The notes under the pieces are model-generated. The model did not search any database. It was not told where the DNA came from and saw only the letters and a list, made by a program, of their open reading frames with translations. From contig NZ_VFOU01000001.1 in NCBI RefSeq assembly GCF_006716305.1, positions 966,804 through 1,030,803 of the forward strand: a stretch of DNA of 64,000 nt, in the 5' to 3' direction. This DNA comes from Enteractinococcus coprophilus (GTDB lineage: Bacteria > Actinomycetota > Actinomycetes > Actinomycetales > Micrococcaceae). Made by a program: the position numbers and the translations under genes. Positions 26,129-35,922 of this stretch are shown here, in pieces; position 1 is the stretch's first letter, and each line of letters begins with the position of its first letter.

Positions 26129-27940
26129 TTATCCGCGATGCATATGATTCCGAATCCACTTTGCTTCTGGCGTCGAGGGATTCAGCAAGAATTCCGGAAA
26201 CTGGTCGTCGTTCAGACGAACTAACACCTCGGACTCGTGGAGAATCGTGTGGTGGAAGCGGCATACCATCACAGCGTTTTCTAACGACGTCATCCCACCG
26301 TTTTGCCAGTGCTGGATGTGATGCACTTCGGAGTACATGTGCGGCATTTGGCATCCGGGGTAGGCACATCCGCCGTCGCGCATAATCACCGCGCGATGAA
26401 TGCTCGTTGAAAATCCACGCTGGCTCCGCCCAACATCGAGGGGTTCGCCTTTGGAACCGAGCACCGCCGGGATAATGGATGCATCGCAGGCCATCATGCG
26501 TAATTGCGCCCAGTCGAGTTCCATCGCATCATAGTCGTAGAGTTCCGGAAACGGTTTTCTTCCTTCAATCAAGGCAGCGATCTCATGTTGCACATTTGGG
26601 TCGTTAGAACCGAAATCTAGATACTCACCGGCTAGATCGGCGTATTGCAGGCCCACTGTCACTTTGGGAACCACATTGACCAAACGTCCTAGGCCAGGAA
26701 TGACCACACCCGACGGCGTAATATCTTCCTCATGAGCCGTTGCTAAAGTCGCCTCGGCTGTCTGGTTGATGACGTCATGAGAATCCGCGGAGTGCTGATT
26801 GATCTGATCTTGTGCACTGCCCGCCGGCAAGGTGGTGAGTACGATTCCGGTTTCTAAAATGTCTAACAGGAAATGCGACCACCTTTGGGCAGGTGTGCGG
26901 TTGTCATACAGCATGGGAATTTCGTATTCGTCATCTGCTGGTGTGATGCGTTGTGCCCCAGATTTTGTTGAGCCGTCGGGATTCAGGTGGGTTTCGTCGT
27001 TGATACGTGATATCTCATTGCGCAAGTTATTGACTTGTCTTCGCAATCGTTCTAATACGTTGCGATATTGCCATTTGGTGAGCACCCAGTCGAGCCGAAT
27101 ATGATTATCGCCCAGCGGGGAGATAAATCGTAGACCTTCCTCATACTGACGTTGCTTTGGGGTCAGTCGTGTCCCGGGTTTGGTGAATTGTCGGTTCGTA
27201 CAGCGTTTGACCCGGTCGGCAAACTTTCGGACCTCATCAGGTCCAGCGTGGAGTGCTTTGGCTAAGAGTTCGCCTTCTTTGGTAGCGACTAAGCGGTCTG
27301 CTTGGTCATCGGTGGCACCCGCACGTTTCGACGCAGCACGAATCGATCGAAGCCGATCGACAATGTAATTGGCAGATGCCGGATCGATTTTGCCATCAGC
27401 CATGGCTTGTTGGATCTTCGGTGCGCGCATCTTGGAAGCGCCCGGCTTGGTCGGGTTAGCGGTGGCGATGCGCAACCGGCGTTCAACCTCTTTAGTGTCG
27501 AGACCGATGAGTCGGGCAATGAAGTCCTTGGCATCTTTAAACGGGCGCTTACCTTTATGTGCCAGGGTTGCGCCCCGAGCGTCGATGCTTTCGAACCAGC
27601 CTTCCAATAGGAAAGCTAGGCGACATTGGAAGTTATAAAAGCGACGGTGATTTTCCTCGGCGATCCGACTGACATCGCCTAGTGAGAGGGCGGCATCGTC
27701 ATCCCCGAGAGGCTCGCTTAGTTGTTGATCGGTTTTGGCATTGAACCGGTTAATGATGACGGCTTGTAAAGCTAATAGCTGTGCCGGGTTCATGGCATCA
27801 AGCGCCGCGCCATAGTCTTCCTCGACGCGTTGGATGTTGGCATTGTGTAGTTCGAAGAGCCGCTGCGACTCCAACGGCTCAGCAACACGTGAAAGGTCGT
27901 CATCGGTAGTATCTGGTTGTATCGGGATCGGCATACTCAT
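26129..27940 (-). CDS. DUF222 domain HNH endonuclease (13E12-like)
   Basis: This 603-residue protein starts at the ATG at 27940, which has an excellent AGGAGGT ribosome binding site; the frame is open further but unsupported. The long N-terminal DUF222 region (about 30-450) is followed by an HNH nuclease domain at about 510-575 (RDGGCAYPGCQMPHMYSEVHHIQHW, then NAVMVCRFHHTILHE) with paired Cys and the His-His core. Such genes occur in many dispersed copies in actinobacteria and behave like selfish elements; their target is unknown. Here it lies reversed in the middle of the usual hpt-ftsH junction, with no flanking repeats that I can see. Confidence 0.88.
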   Translation of the reverse strand: MSMPIPIQPDTTDDDLSRVAEPLESQRLFELHNANIQRVEEDYGAALDAMNPAQLLALQAVIINRFNAKTDQQLSEPLGDDDAALSLGDVSRIAEENHRRFYNFQCRLAFLLEGWFESIDARGATLAHKGKRPFKDAKDFIARLIGLDTKEVERRLRIATANPTKPGASKMRAPKIQQAMADGKIDPASANYIVDRLRSIRAASKRAGATDDQADRLVATKEGELLAKALHAGPDEVRKFADRVKRCTNRQFTKPGTRLTPKQRQYEEGLRFISPLGDNHIRLDWVLTKWQYRNVLERLRRQVNNLRNEISRINDETHLNPDGSTKSGAQRITPADDEYEIPMLYDNRTPAQRWSHFLLDILETGIVLTTLPAGSAQDQINQHSADSHDVINQTAEATLATAHEEDITPSGVVIPGLGRLVNVVPKVTVGLQYADLAGEYLDFGSNDPNVQHEIAALIEGRKPFPELYDYDAMELDWAQLRMMACDASIIPAVLGSKGEPLDVGRSQRGFSTSIHRAVIMRDGGCAYPGCQMPHMYSEVHHIQHWQNGGMTSLENAVMVCRFHHTILHESEVLVRLNDDQFPEFLLNPSTPEAKWIRNHMHRG

Positions 27941-28022
27941 GTGCACACCTCCTGTCATAACGAGTGCTGTGCCACCTAGTGTCACTGACTCTGAAAGCCC
28001 GTGGGCCCACAAGATGATGGAC

Positions 28023-28031
28023 TGTGGATAA
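28023..28031 (-). promoter_or_regulatory. Perfect DnaA-box match (minus strand)
   Basis: TGTGGATAA, the complement of TTATCCACA, lies between the HNH gene and ftsH. Isolated boxes occur by chance about this often. Confidence 0.2.
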
Positions 28032-28137
28032 CACGAACGAAGAACTGGGGTTGTGCATAGCAGCAGTCCTTCCACCGGTTGCGAAAGGAAAAGAGACGTA
28101 TTCAACTCAGCGTGGTGAAGGGGGTAGTTTTAGAAGG

Positions 28138-30186
28138 GTGAAAGCCAAGAACATCTTTAAAGGGCCGGTCATTTGGATCGTCCTTGCAGTATTAGCGTTA
28201 CTGCTCGTCGTACCGGTGCTGTCGGGCTCGTCGTCGAGCCGTGTCGACACTTCGGTGGGTATCCAACTATTGGAAGACAACAAGGCCAACCAAGCCCTGT
28301 TGGACGACAATGACCACCGCGTTGAGCTCACACTGCAAGACGACTTTGTCCACGAAGACCGCAATCTGGGCACTCAGGTGCACTTCTTCTACTCGAAGGA
28401 CCGCGCCGAAACCGTGGTCAACGAGATTGCCGCGGCCGACCTCGATGAATTTACCGACCAGCCAGTCACCTCGAACTGGTTACTGTCGATGCTGGGCTTC
28501 TTGATCCCGTTCATCATTATCGCCCTGTTGTTCTGGTTCTTGCTTTCGCGCATGCAGGGTGGCGGCAGCCAGATGATGAAGTTTGGCAAGTCCCAGGCCA
28601 AACTGATGTCCAAAGACAACCCGCAGGTCACCTTTAAAGATGTTGCCGGGGCCGAAGAGGCGGTCGAAGAGCTCCAAGAAATCAAAGAATTTCTGACCGA
28701 GCCGGACAAGTTCAAAGCCGTTGGCGCGAAAATCCCAACCGGTGTGTTGCTCTATGGTCCACCCGGGACCGGTAAAACCCTGATTGCCCGTGCGCTCGCC
28801 GGTGAAGCAGGGGTCCCGTTCTACACCATTTCGGGTTCCGACTTCGTGGAAATGTTTGTTGGTGTGGGTGCATCCCGCGTCCGTGACTTATTCAATGAGG
28901 CCAAGAAGAATGCGCCGGCCATTATTTTCGTCGACGAAATTGATGCGGTCGGTCGGCACCGTGGCGCCGGTGTTGGCGGCGGTAATGACGAGCGCGAACA
29001 AACCTTGAACCAGCTGCTGGTCGAGATGGACGGCTTCGATGAAAATGCCAACGTCATCCTGATTGCCGCGACCAACCGCCCCGATGTCTTGGACCCGGCG
29101 CTGCTGCGCCCGGGCCGTTTTGACCGGCAGGTGCCGGTCGAAGCGCCATCACTGGAGGGACGTCTACAAATTTTGAAAGTCCACGCCCAAGGCAAACCGC
29201 TCGTCGAAGACATCGACCTGTATGGTTTGGCGCAGCGCACCCCGGGCTTCTCGGGTGCGGATCTGGCTAACGTGCTCAATGAAGCGGCACTGCTCACGGC
29301 GCGCTCGAACGCGCACCTGATTGACAACCGCGCGATCGATGAGGCCGTGGACCGGGTCATGGCGGGCCCGCAGAAACGTACCCGCCTGATGAATGATCAC
29401 GAACGCAAAGTCACCGCCTACCACGAGGGTGGTCACGCGCTGGTTGCCGCCGGTCTGAACCACTCGGCGCCGGTCACCAAGGTGACGATTCTGCCACGCG
29501 GTCGAGCCCTGGGTTACACGATGGTAGTGCCCGAAGAAGACAAATACTCGGTGACCCGCAACGAACTGCTCGACCAGTTGGCCTACGCGCTGGGCGGCCG
29601 GGTGGCCGAAGAGATTGTGTTCCACGACCCCTCGACCGGGGCCTCAAACGACATCAATAAGGCCACCGAAACGGCGCGCCGCATGGTGACCGAATACGGC
29701 ATGTCTGCACGTGTTGGCACCGTGAAACTGGGGTCTGGGGACGATGAACCCTTCCTAGGTGGCAGAGGCATGGGTGGCGGCCGGGAATACTCGGATGAGC
29801 TGGCCTACGTCGTGGATGAAGAAGTCCGCACCCTGTTGGACAACGCGCACGCTGAGGCCTACTGGGTGCTCAACGAAAACCGCGACATCTTAGATACGCT
29901 TGCCGCCCGGTTACTCGAGCAAGAGACCATGAACCGCCACGAACTAGCCGAACTGTTTGCCGATGTGCGCAAGTATAAGCCGCGTGACACGTGGTTATTC
30001 CACGAGGATCGTCCGGTGTCGGATATCCCACCGGTGGACATGCCAGCCGGGACCGCGACCGATAACATGTCGCATCCAGAAGCGATCCAGCAGGCTGGTC
30101 AGTCGCCAAATAGTCATCCAGCACACACCGAGGGCGTGGTCCCGTATGATGACGGCGCACCATCTTCTCTCGGCGACCAGGAGTAA
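28138..30186 (+). CDS. ftsH: ATP-dependent zinc metalloprotease FtsH
   Basis: This 682-residue membrane protease degrades misfolded membrane and regulatory proteins. Two membrane segments (about 10-30 and 115-136) flank an extracytoplasmic loop. The AAA module follows, with Walker A GPPGTGKT (207-214), Walker [12 protein letters not shown] and second region of homology [21 protein letters not shown], then the zinc site HEGGH (His429-His433). The GTG at 28138 gives the family-typical start [10 protein letters not shown], although the frame is open 38 codons further upstream. The C-terminal 50 residues are acidic and Pro-rich. folE starts five bases later. Confidence 0.95.
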   Translation: MKAKNIFKGPVIWIVLAVLALLLVVPVLSGSSSSRVDTSVGIQLLEDNKANQALLDDNDHRVELTLQDDFVHEDRNLGTQVHFFYSKDRAETVVNEIAAADLDEFTDQPVTSNWLLSMLGFLIPFIIIALLFWFLLSRMQGGGSQMMKFGKSQAKLMSKDNPQVTFKDVAGAEEAVEELQEIKEFLTEPDKFKAVGAKIPTGVLLYGPPGTGKTLIARALAGEAGVPFYTISGSDFVEMFVGVGASRVRDLFNEAKKNAPAIIFVDEIDAVGRHRGAGVGGGNDEREQTLNQLLVEMDGFDENANVILIAATNRPDVLDPALLRPGRFDRQVPVEAPSLEGRLQILKVHAQGKPLVEDIDLYGLAQRTPGFSGADLANVLNEAALLTARSNAHLIDNRAIDEAVDRVMAGPQKRTRLMNDHERKVTAYHEGGHALVAAGLNHSAPVTKVTILPRGRALGYTMVVPEEDKYSVTRNELLDQLAYALGGRVAEEIVFHDPSTGASNDINKATETARRMVTEYGMSARVGTVKLGSGDDEPFLGGRGMGGGREYSDELAYVVDEEVRTLLDNAHAEAYWVLNENRDILDTLAARLLEQETMNRHELAELFADVRKYKPRDTWLFHEDRPVSDIPPVDMPAGTATDNMSHPEAIQQAGQSPNSHPAHTEGVVPYDDGAPSSLGDQE

Positions 30187-30191
30187 CTGAC

Positions 30192-30764
30192 ATGATGGAC
30201 CAACCTCGAATTGAAGCTGCGGTTCGTGAAATTCTGCTTGCCGTGGGGGAAGATCCGGACCGTGACGGGCTGGTAGATACCCCGGCGCGCGTGGCTCGGG
30301 CGTACGGGGAGTTTTTTGCCGGACTGCACCGCGATCCGGCAGAAATCCTCGGCACCACGTTTGATATTTCGCACGATGAGATGGTGTTAGTCAAAGACAT
30401 TGAGTTTTATTCGATGTGCGAGCACCACCTGGTCCCTTTCCACGGGCACGCACATATTGGGTACATCCCTTCGGCCGAAGGGAAAGTGACCGGTCTGTCG
30501 AAGCTGGCTCGCCTCGTGGACTTATATGCACGCCGTCCGCAGGTCCAAGAGCGATTGACCACTCAAATTGTCGAAGCCTTAGTGGAACACTTGAACCCGC
30601 AGGGTGCCATTGTGGTGTTGTCGGCCGAGCACATGTGCATGTCGATGCGCGGGGTCCAGAAACCGCACGCCAAAACCGTGACCTCTGCGGTTCGTGGACA
30701 ACTGCGTGAATCATCCACACGCAATGAGGCGATGAGCCTGATCATGAACAGCGGAGTACACTAA
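30192..30764 (+). CDS. folE: GTP cyclohydrolase I
   Basis: This 190-residue enzyme opens the folate pathway by converting GTP to dihydroneopterin triphosphate. Zinc ligands are in [12 protein letters not shown] (Cys and His) and in [11 protein letters not shown] (second Cys). [14 protein letters not shown] and [23 protein letters not shown] are also typical. It starts directly after ftsH and begins a folE-folP-folB-folK cluster, with an optional start three bases later (MDQPRIE). Confidence 0.96.
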   Translation: MMDQPRIEAAVREILLAVGEDPDRDGLVDTPARVARAYGEFFAGLHRDPAEILGTTFDISHDEMVLVKDIEFYSMCEHHLVPFHGHAHIGYIPSAEGKVTGLSKLARLVDLYARRPQVQERLTTQIVEALVEHLNPQGAIVVLSAEHMCMSMRGVQKPHAKTVTSAVRGQLRESSTRNEAMSLIMNSGVH

Positions 30765-30813
30765 GCCCGGCGCCAGAATGTGCCGCACGTAGAACCAAAC
30801 AGGAAGGATTCCC

Positions 30814-31722
30814 ATGTCTATTGGAGCTGTCCCAGGAACCGGTCCGGCGACGGGCCCGTTGTCGGTGGTTCGCAAAGCTCACCGCAAAACCTTTGCGGAG
30901 CTGCCAACCGACCGCACCTTGGTCATGGGGATTCTCAACGTCACGGATAATTCGTTTTCCGACGGCGGGGAAAACTTCAACACGGCCAAAGCGAGCGACC
31001 ACGGGCTGCGTATGCACTATGCGGGCGCGGATATTATCGACGTCGGCGGGGAATCCACCGCTCCGGGTACCGAGGAAGTCTCCCCGGAAGAAGAGCAGGC
31101 TCGCATCCTGCCGGTGGTCGAAGCGCTGATCAAAGCCGGCGTGTATGTTTCCGTGGACACCCGCCACACCGAGACCGCTCGCGCGGCACTTGAGTTGGGC
31201 GAAGTGATGATCAACGACGTCTCCGGGCTAAACTATGAGCCCGAAATGCCCAAACTCATCGCCGAAACCGGCGCCCGCTACGTGGTGATGCACAACCGTG
31301 GCAACTCCAAGACCATGGACGGGCTGGCCGAGTACGACGATCTGGTGCGCGACGTTGTAGCCGAAACCCAGCAGGTCATTGACGCGTTTCTGGCCGCCGG
31401 TGTGACCAAAGAACAACTGATCGTTGACCCAGGGTTGGGCTTTTCTAAGACCGGCGAGCAGAACTGGCAGCTGCTCAATCACCTTGAGAAATTCCAGCGG
31501 CTAGGCTATCCGGTGCTCATTGGTGCTTCGCGCAAACGCTTTATTGGTTCGATGCTGGCCACCAACGGTGAAAAACCGGTGGAACCCCGCCAGCGCGACC
31601 ATGCCACGGCGGCCATTACCGCCCAGGTTGCCGACGCCGGCGTGTGGTGCGTCCGCGTGCACTCGGTGGTCCCAAACCTAGACGCCGTCAAAACTGTGAC
31701 CACCCGCCAGGCGGTAGGCTAG
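30814..31722 (+). CDS. folP: Dihydropteroate synthase
   Basis: This 302-residue TIM-barrel enzyme joins 6-hydroxymethyl-dihydropterin pyrophosphate to p-aminobenzoate; it is the sulfonamide target. Motifs: LVMGILNVTDNSFSDGG near the N terminus, DIIDVGGESTAPG, LIVDPGLGFSKTGEQN and IGASRKRFIG. The N-terminal 25 residues are an extra extension. The ribosome binding site is AGGAAGG. The start of folB lies three bases past its stop. Confidence 0.95.
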   Translation: MSIGAVPGTGPATGPLSVVRKAHRKTFAELPTDRTLVMGILNVTDNSFSDGGENFNTAKASDHGLRMHYAGADIIDVGGESTAPGTEEVSPEEEQARILPVVEALIKAGVYVSVDTRHTETARAALELGEVMINDVSGLNYEPEMPKLIAETGARYVVMHNRGNSKTMDGLAEYDDLVRDVVAETQQVIDAFLAAGVTKEQLIVDPGLGFSKTGEQNWQLLNHLEKFQRLGYPVLIGASRKRFIGSMLATNGEKPVEPRQRDHATAAITAQVADAGVWCVRVHSVVPNLDAVKTVTTRQAVG

Positions 31723-31725
31723 ACC

Positions 31726-32091
31726 ATGGCGACCATTCGTCTGACCGGGCTGCGTGCCCGCGGCTACCACGGGGTGCTGACCTCCGAGCGCGTCTCGGGC
31801 CAAGTGTTTCTGGTGGACCTGGACCTCGACATCGATGTCGCTCAAGCGGCTGCAACCGACGACGTCGCTCACACCGTGAACTACGCCGAAGTGGCCGGCG
31901 TGGTCGAAGGGTTGATCACCGGCACACCCGTGAACCTGATCGAGACGCTGGCAGTGCACATTGCCGACGCCGTCCTGGAAAAATTTGCGCCGGTCCGCGC
32001 GGTCACCGTGACCGTGAATAAGCCACAAGCCCCGATTCCATCGGATTTTGAAAACGTGGCCGTCACCGTGACCCAGCAGCGCAACGCCTAG
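31726..32091 (+). CDS. folB: Dihydroneopterin aldolase
   Basis: This 121-residue enzyme cleaves dihydroneopterin to 6-hydroxymethyl-dihydropterin and glycolaldehyde. Family marks are LTGLRARGYHGVLTSER (with the Tyr-His-Gly motif), DDVAHTVNYAEVAGVV, the Glu in NLIETLAVHIAD, and the closing VTVNKPQAPIP. It is three bases behind folP and eight before folK. Confidence 0.94.
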   Translation: MATIRLTGLRARGYHGVLTSERVSGQVFLVDLDLDIDVAQAAATDDVAHTVNYAEVAGVVEGLITGTPVNLIETLAVHIADAVLEKFAPVRAVTVTVNKPQAPIPSDFENVAVTVTQQRNA

Positions 32092-32099
32092 GACGCATC

Positions 32100-32657
32100 G
32101 TGTCGCAGTTGCCGGGTTACTTGCTGGCCCCTCCCGCACAGCCGGAGTCGGCCGTGATCGCACTGGGCTCCAACCTGGGTGATTCGAAACAAATTCTCGC
32201 CGATGCCGTTGCAGCCTTCCGCGCACATGACCACATCAGCGTGACCGCAGTCTCCCCGCTGGCTCAAACCGCACCCGTTGGGGGAGTGGAGCAACCGGAC
32301 TTTCTGAATCAGGTGCTGTTAGTCGATACCACGCTAGCCCCCTGGGCGCTATTGCAGTTCGGTCACGATCTAGAACAAGCAGCCGCCCGTGTCCGCGATA
32401 TCCGCTGGGGCCCACGCACCCTGGATGTCGATCTGATCGTCTACGACGATGTCACCTCCGATCACCCGGACCTCGTGTTGCCGCATCCGCGAGCCCACGA
32501 GCGCGCGTTCGTGCTGGCCCCGTGGTCCTGGGCAGATCCGAGAGCCCGCTTGCAGGGCACCCCGGTGACTGAATTGGCCGCGGCCGCCGACGACGCGGCA
32601 ACCGTAATACAATGTGAGCCAGAACCGCCCCCGGCACCAGGAAGCGAGGAGTCATGA
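32100..32657 (+). CDS. folK: 6-hydroxymethyl-7,8-dihydropterin pyrophosphokinase
   Basis: This 185-residue enzyme pyrophosphorylates hydroxymethyl-dihydropterin for FolP. Motifs: AVIALGSNLGDSKQ, QPDFLNQVLLVDTTLAP, RVRDIRWGPRTLDVDLIVYDD and LPHPRAHERAFVLAPW. The start is a GTG with weak ribosome binding site, suggesting coupling to folB. The acidic, Pro-rich C-terminal tail ends in an ATGA overlap with the DUF3180 gene. Confidence 0.94.
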   Translation: MSQLPGYLLAPPAQPESAVIALGSNLGDSKQILADAVAAFRAHDHISVTAVSPLAQTAPVGGVEQPDFLNQVLLVDTTLAPWALLQFGHDLEQAAARVRDIRWGPRTLDVDLIVYDDVTSDHPDLVLPHPRAHERAFVLAPWSWADPRARLQGTPVTELAAAADDAATVIQCEPEPPPAPGSEES

Positions 32658-33187
32658 CATCCATGCGTGTCAGCCGAGTCTTCCTCGTCATCATCATTGC
32701 TACCGCCTTGGGGTGGCTCGGCGCGTTTTATTCGGCGCAAGCCGGTTGGCCCACCCTGTCACTTGGGTACCCCTCGGTCATCACCCTGGCCGCGGTGATC
32801 GTCTTAGAACTGGTCCTGGGCATCCGGGTGCTGCGTGACCGCGAACGCCCCGTCGCCGACCGGATGAACCCGCTGGCCGCCGCTCGCACCCTGGTGCTGG
32901 CTCACGCCGGCACGTATGCTGGGGCAGCAATCAGTGGGTGGCACCTGGGCATCCTGGTGCACCGGCTGCCACAGGCCGGGTTCGGGCCCGTCGTCATTAC
33001 TGAATCGATCGCCCAGGTCATCGCCGCGTTGATCCTGGTGGTCGTAGGTTTTATGGTGGAACAATGGTGCAGGATCCCGCCGGAGGACCCCGACGGCAAC
33101 GGGAACCACGACCGCAGGCCCCCAAATACCTCGGGCGCCCAACCCACGGCTCGCCGGGCGCAACCTGTTGAAAAACCCAGACCCTAA
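32654..33187 (+). CDS. DUF3180 family membrane protein
   Basis: This 177-residue protein has four hydrophobic segments (about 8-26, 33-52, 75-97, 110-132) and a hydrophilic Pro/Arg-rich tail. DUF3180 proteins follow folK in many actinobacteria; no function is known. The four-base ATGA overlap with folK shows tight co-translation. The family name is recalled from gene order as much as from sequence. Confidence 0.75.
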   Translation: MTSMRVSRVFLVIIIATALGWLGAFYSAQAGWPTLSLGYPSVITLAAVIVLELVLGIRVLRDRERPVADRMNPLAAARTLVLAHAGTYAGAAISGWHLGILVHRLPQAGFGPVVITESIAQVIAALILVVVGFMVEQWCRIPPEDPDGNGNHDRRPPNTSGAQPTARRAQPVEKPRP

Positions 33188-33213
33188 CCGTTATTTCCTA
33201 CCAGATTGCCGGC

Positions 33214-33729
33214 ATGTATCACGAACAGCTGCCCTACCGCAGGGTCTCCCCAAAATTGATTGTGCTGCGCCACATCTACAATGCCCTGGGATTCGGCATC
33301 CCGGTCATCGCCACCACCATCGGGCTGCTCATGCTGCACGCCAGCACCGATTTTTTCACCAGCTTTCCGGTCGCATATCTGCTGTTTGCTGTCCCTGTCG
33401 GTTTGCTGATCACCGCGATCGTCTTTGTGTTTATCATTCCCCGCCAGGTGAAAGCCCTGGGATATTTAGAAAACCGTGACGACCTGCTGTTGCGTCGCGG
33501 CATTTTGTTCCGTCGCCAGGTGGCGGTCCCGTATGGTCGCATCCAGTACGTGGACATCCGCCAAGGCCCTTTGCAGCGTGCCTACGGGATCACCCAAATT
33601 GTGATCACCACGGCCGGCGGCGGAACCGCCTCGACCTTCGAAGGCCTGCCGCTGGAGGAAGCCGAACGCTTGCGCGATGAACTCACTCAGCGCGGCTATG
33701 AGCGCCTGGCAGAATTGGCGGCGTCATGA
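33214..33729 (+). CDS. Bacterial PH-domain membrane protein (YdbS-like), first copy
   Basis: This 171-residue protein has two membrane segments (about 25-50 and 55-80) and a bPH_2 domain (about 80-165): DDLLLRRGILFRRQVAVPYGRIQYVDIRQGPLQRAYGI, shortened here as LFRRQVAVPYGRIQYVDI and QGPLQRAYGITQIV. Such proteins occur with YdbT-like partners, as here. The molecular role is unknown; related pairs in Bacillus affect resistance to membrane-active peptides. Its stop overlaps the next start in an ATGA. Confidence 0.85.
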   Translation: MYHEQLPYRRVSPKLIVLRHIYNALGFGIPVIATTIGLLMLHASTDFFTSFPVAYLLFAVPVGLLITAIVFVFIIPRQVKALGYLENRDDLLLRRGILFRRQVAVPYGRIQYVDIRQGPLQRAYGITQIVITTAGGGTASTFEGLPLEEAERLRDELTQRGYERLAELAAS

Positions 33730-35402
33730 CCCAGCAGCACCTTCCCGCACCCGAAGAACACTCCGACGACGTCGAACCTGGCTGGCGTCGCGTCCACCCG
33801 ATCTCGCCGTTTATTCGGTCCTGGTCAGTGTTGTTGATCTTCGTGTACATGATCATGAACTTCTCCGTTCAAGAGCTGCGTGAAGTCATTGAGACCTTTA
33901 ACCTGACCGTGGGGCAGTCGCTGCTCATTTTGTTGGGCCTCGTCGTGGCCACTTTGACGGTGGCAGCCGGACTGTATGCGATTTCGTGGCGGTTTTATCA
34001 GTTTCGGATTACCAGCGACGCCGTCCAATTGCACTCCGGGGTCATTTTCCGCCGACGCCGTTACATGCGTTTGGACCGGCTGCAAGCCGTGGACATCGTC
34101 CGGCCCTTTTTTGCGCGGATCTTTGGGTTATCCAAACTCTCCCTGCACGCCGCCGACGGCTCCGAAACCACGCTGACATTGGAATACGTCCGAGAAACTG
34201 AAGCCGAACGGTTGCGCCATGAGATCCTCTACTTGGCTTCCGGCGCCCAAGACGACCCGAACCTCGACCCCACCGGCGATTCGATAGAGCCCAGCACCCA
34301 GGCCATCGGCCCACAGCTGCCCGATTACCCGTTCGCCGACTACCTCGGGCAGTACGTTGAACATAACCCGCACGGCGTACCTGAACACGTCGCCACCCCG
34401 CACACCGCACAGCCCGCCCAGGACAATCACGCCGGCTCGCGAGAGCTATTAACCATCCCGTTTGGGCGTGTCATCGGGGCCGCCCTACTGACCGGTGCCG
34501 CCACCGGGGTGTGGACGGCGATCTTCGGCGGGACCACCACCGGGTTTTTCATCTGGCTGGGCGCCCGCAACGATGCCGAACCACTCGCGATCCCGCTGGG
34601 GGTGCTGATTTTTTTGATCTTCCTCGGGGTCGCTCTGTTCACCGCCGGCATCACCGCTTTTACCCAGGTCAATGCCAACTTCAACTTCACGGCCAAGACA
34701 TCGAGCTCGGGCGTGCGCGTCACCTCGGGCATGTTATCGACGTCGTCACACACAATCCCGCCCGGCCGGATACAGGCCATCCAGATCACCCAACCGCTGA
34801 TCTACCGCTACTTTGGGTGGTACCGCATCCAGGTGACCGTCGCCGGTTACGGGCAGACTGACACCTCCACCACCGTGCTGCCCGTGGGCACCTTCGACGA
34901 CGTCATCACCATGCTCTCCGTGCTGGCCCCAGATCCGGGGATCGAGTACGCCAACGACCTGATCTTCAATGCCTTGAAATTTACCGCCGACGATGACGGC
35001 TTCACCCGGGTACCATCGCGGGCGCGCATCTGGCAGCCGGTCGCCGGACGCCGTCACGGCTACACCACCACTCCCACACTGCTCCTGATCCGTTTTGGTC
35101 GGTTGCGGCGCAACCTGGCCATGATTCCACACGAGCGGTTGCAACAATCCTCGATGTACCAGACCCTGTCCGACAAGCTCTCCGGCACCGTATCTGCGTG
35201 GTTTGTGACGCCGCCCGGGCCGGTCCGCACCCACCTGCGCAATCAAGAACCCGCGGCTCTGGTGGAATTGTTCTTTGCCGAAGCCAAGATCGCCGCGAAT
35301 GCTCGGCGGATCAGCGATAAGAATCAGTGGATGGCCCCGGAAGAACTGGAAACCTTCGAAAAAGCCGCGGCAAAAGCCCAAGCGAATGGCAGTGGTGCAT
35401 GA
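33726..35402 (+). CDS. Large PH-domain membrane protein (YdbT-like)
   Basis: This 558-residue protein has several bPH_2 units between membrane segments: a first unit after two helices (GVIFRRRRYMRLDRLQAVDI), a second after helices near 245-310 (SGMLSTSSHTIPPGRIQAI, PLIYRYFGWYRIQVTVAGYG) and a third, weaker one near 440-510 (LLIRFGRLRRNLAMIPHERLQQ). This matches the YdbT layout of repeated PH domains. It lies between two YdbS-like genes with four-base overlaps at both ends, so the three proteins probably form one complex in the membrane. Confidence 0.85.
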   Translation: MTQQHLPAPEEHSDDVEPGWRRVHPISPFIRSWSVLLIFVYMIMNFSVQELREVIETFNLTVGQSLLILLGLVVATLTVAAGLYAISWRFYQFRITSDAVQLHSGVIFRRRRYMRLDRLQAVDIVRPFFARIFGLSKLSLHAADGSETTLTLEYVRETEAERLRHEILYLASGAQDDPNLDPTGDSIEPSTQAIGPQLPDYPFADYLGQYVEHNPHGVPEHVATPHTAQPAQDNHAGSRELLTIPFGRVIGAALLTGAATGVWTAIFGGTTTGFFIWLGARNDAEPLAIPLGVLIFLIFLGVALFTAGITAFTQVNANFNFTAKTSSSGVRVTSGMLSTSSHTIPPGRIQAIQITQPLIYRYFGWYRIQVTVAGYGQTDTSTTVLPVGTFDDVITMLSVLAPDPGIEYANDLIFNALKFTADDDGFTRVPSRARIWQPVAGRRHGYTTTPTLLLIRFGRLRRNLAMIPHERLQQSSMYQTLSDKLSGTVSAWFVTPPGPVRTHLRNQEPAALVELFFAEAKIAANARRISDKNQWMAPEELETFEKAAAKAQANGSGA

Positions 35403-35896
35403 AAGCCTTCCCCGCAGACCTGGAATTTCACCCGGTTAGCCCGAAACTGACCACGTACCGGCAGCTGGTCAACGTCATCAGCCTGGTGTGCTTCGTCACC
35501 GGTTTCACGGTCGCCGCGGTGATCTTTAACGCCCAGGTCGACCCGGGTTTCTGGCACGGATTGTCCTATATTCCGGCCGTCTGGACACTGCTCTATGACC
35601 TGGGGGTCATGATCGTCACCCCGTACCAGGTGCGCGTTCACGGTTGGGCCGAACAATCCGATGACTTGTTAATCCGTTCCGGGGCGGTTTTTCGTAAATA
35701 CGAAGCCGTCCCGTATGGTCGCCTCCAGTTTGTTGAGCTCAGCCAAGGCCCCCTGCAACGCAAGTTTGATCTGGCCAATGTCACCATCACGACCGCCGGA
35801 TCCACCGCCACGATCCATGGTGTTCCCACTCGTCAGGCGACCCGACTGCGCGACGACCTGACCCAGCGCGGCTACGCCCTGTTGGCCGGACTCTAA
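35399..35896 (+). CDS. Bacterial PH-domain membrane protein (YdbS-like), second copy
   Basis: This 165-residue protein is a paralogue of the one at 33214: two membrane helices (about 20-45 and 52-75) and a bPH_2 domain with LLIRSGAVFRKYEAVPYGRL, QFVELSQGPLQRKFDL and the closing RDDLTQRGYALLAGL, against RDELTQRGYERLAEL in the first copy. The start ATG overlaps the stop of the YdbT-like gene. Two different YdbS-type subunits for one YdbT suggests a heteromeric complex; this is inference. Confidence 0.85.
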   Translation: MKAFPADLEFHPVSPKLTTYRQLVNVISLVCFVTGFTVAAVIFNAQVDPGFWHGLSYIPAVWTLLYDLGVMIVTPYQVRVHGWAEQSDDLLIRSGAVFRKYEAVPYGRLQFVELSQGPLQRKFDLANVTITTAGSTATIHGVPTRQATRLRDDLTQRGYALLAGL

Positions 35897-35922
35897 GAGG
35901 ACAGTGTGAGAAAGGAGCGCAC

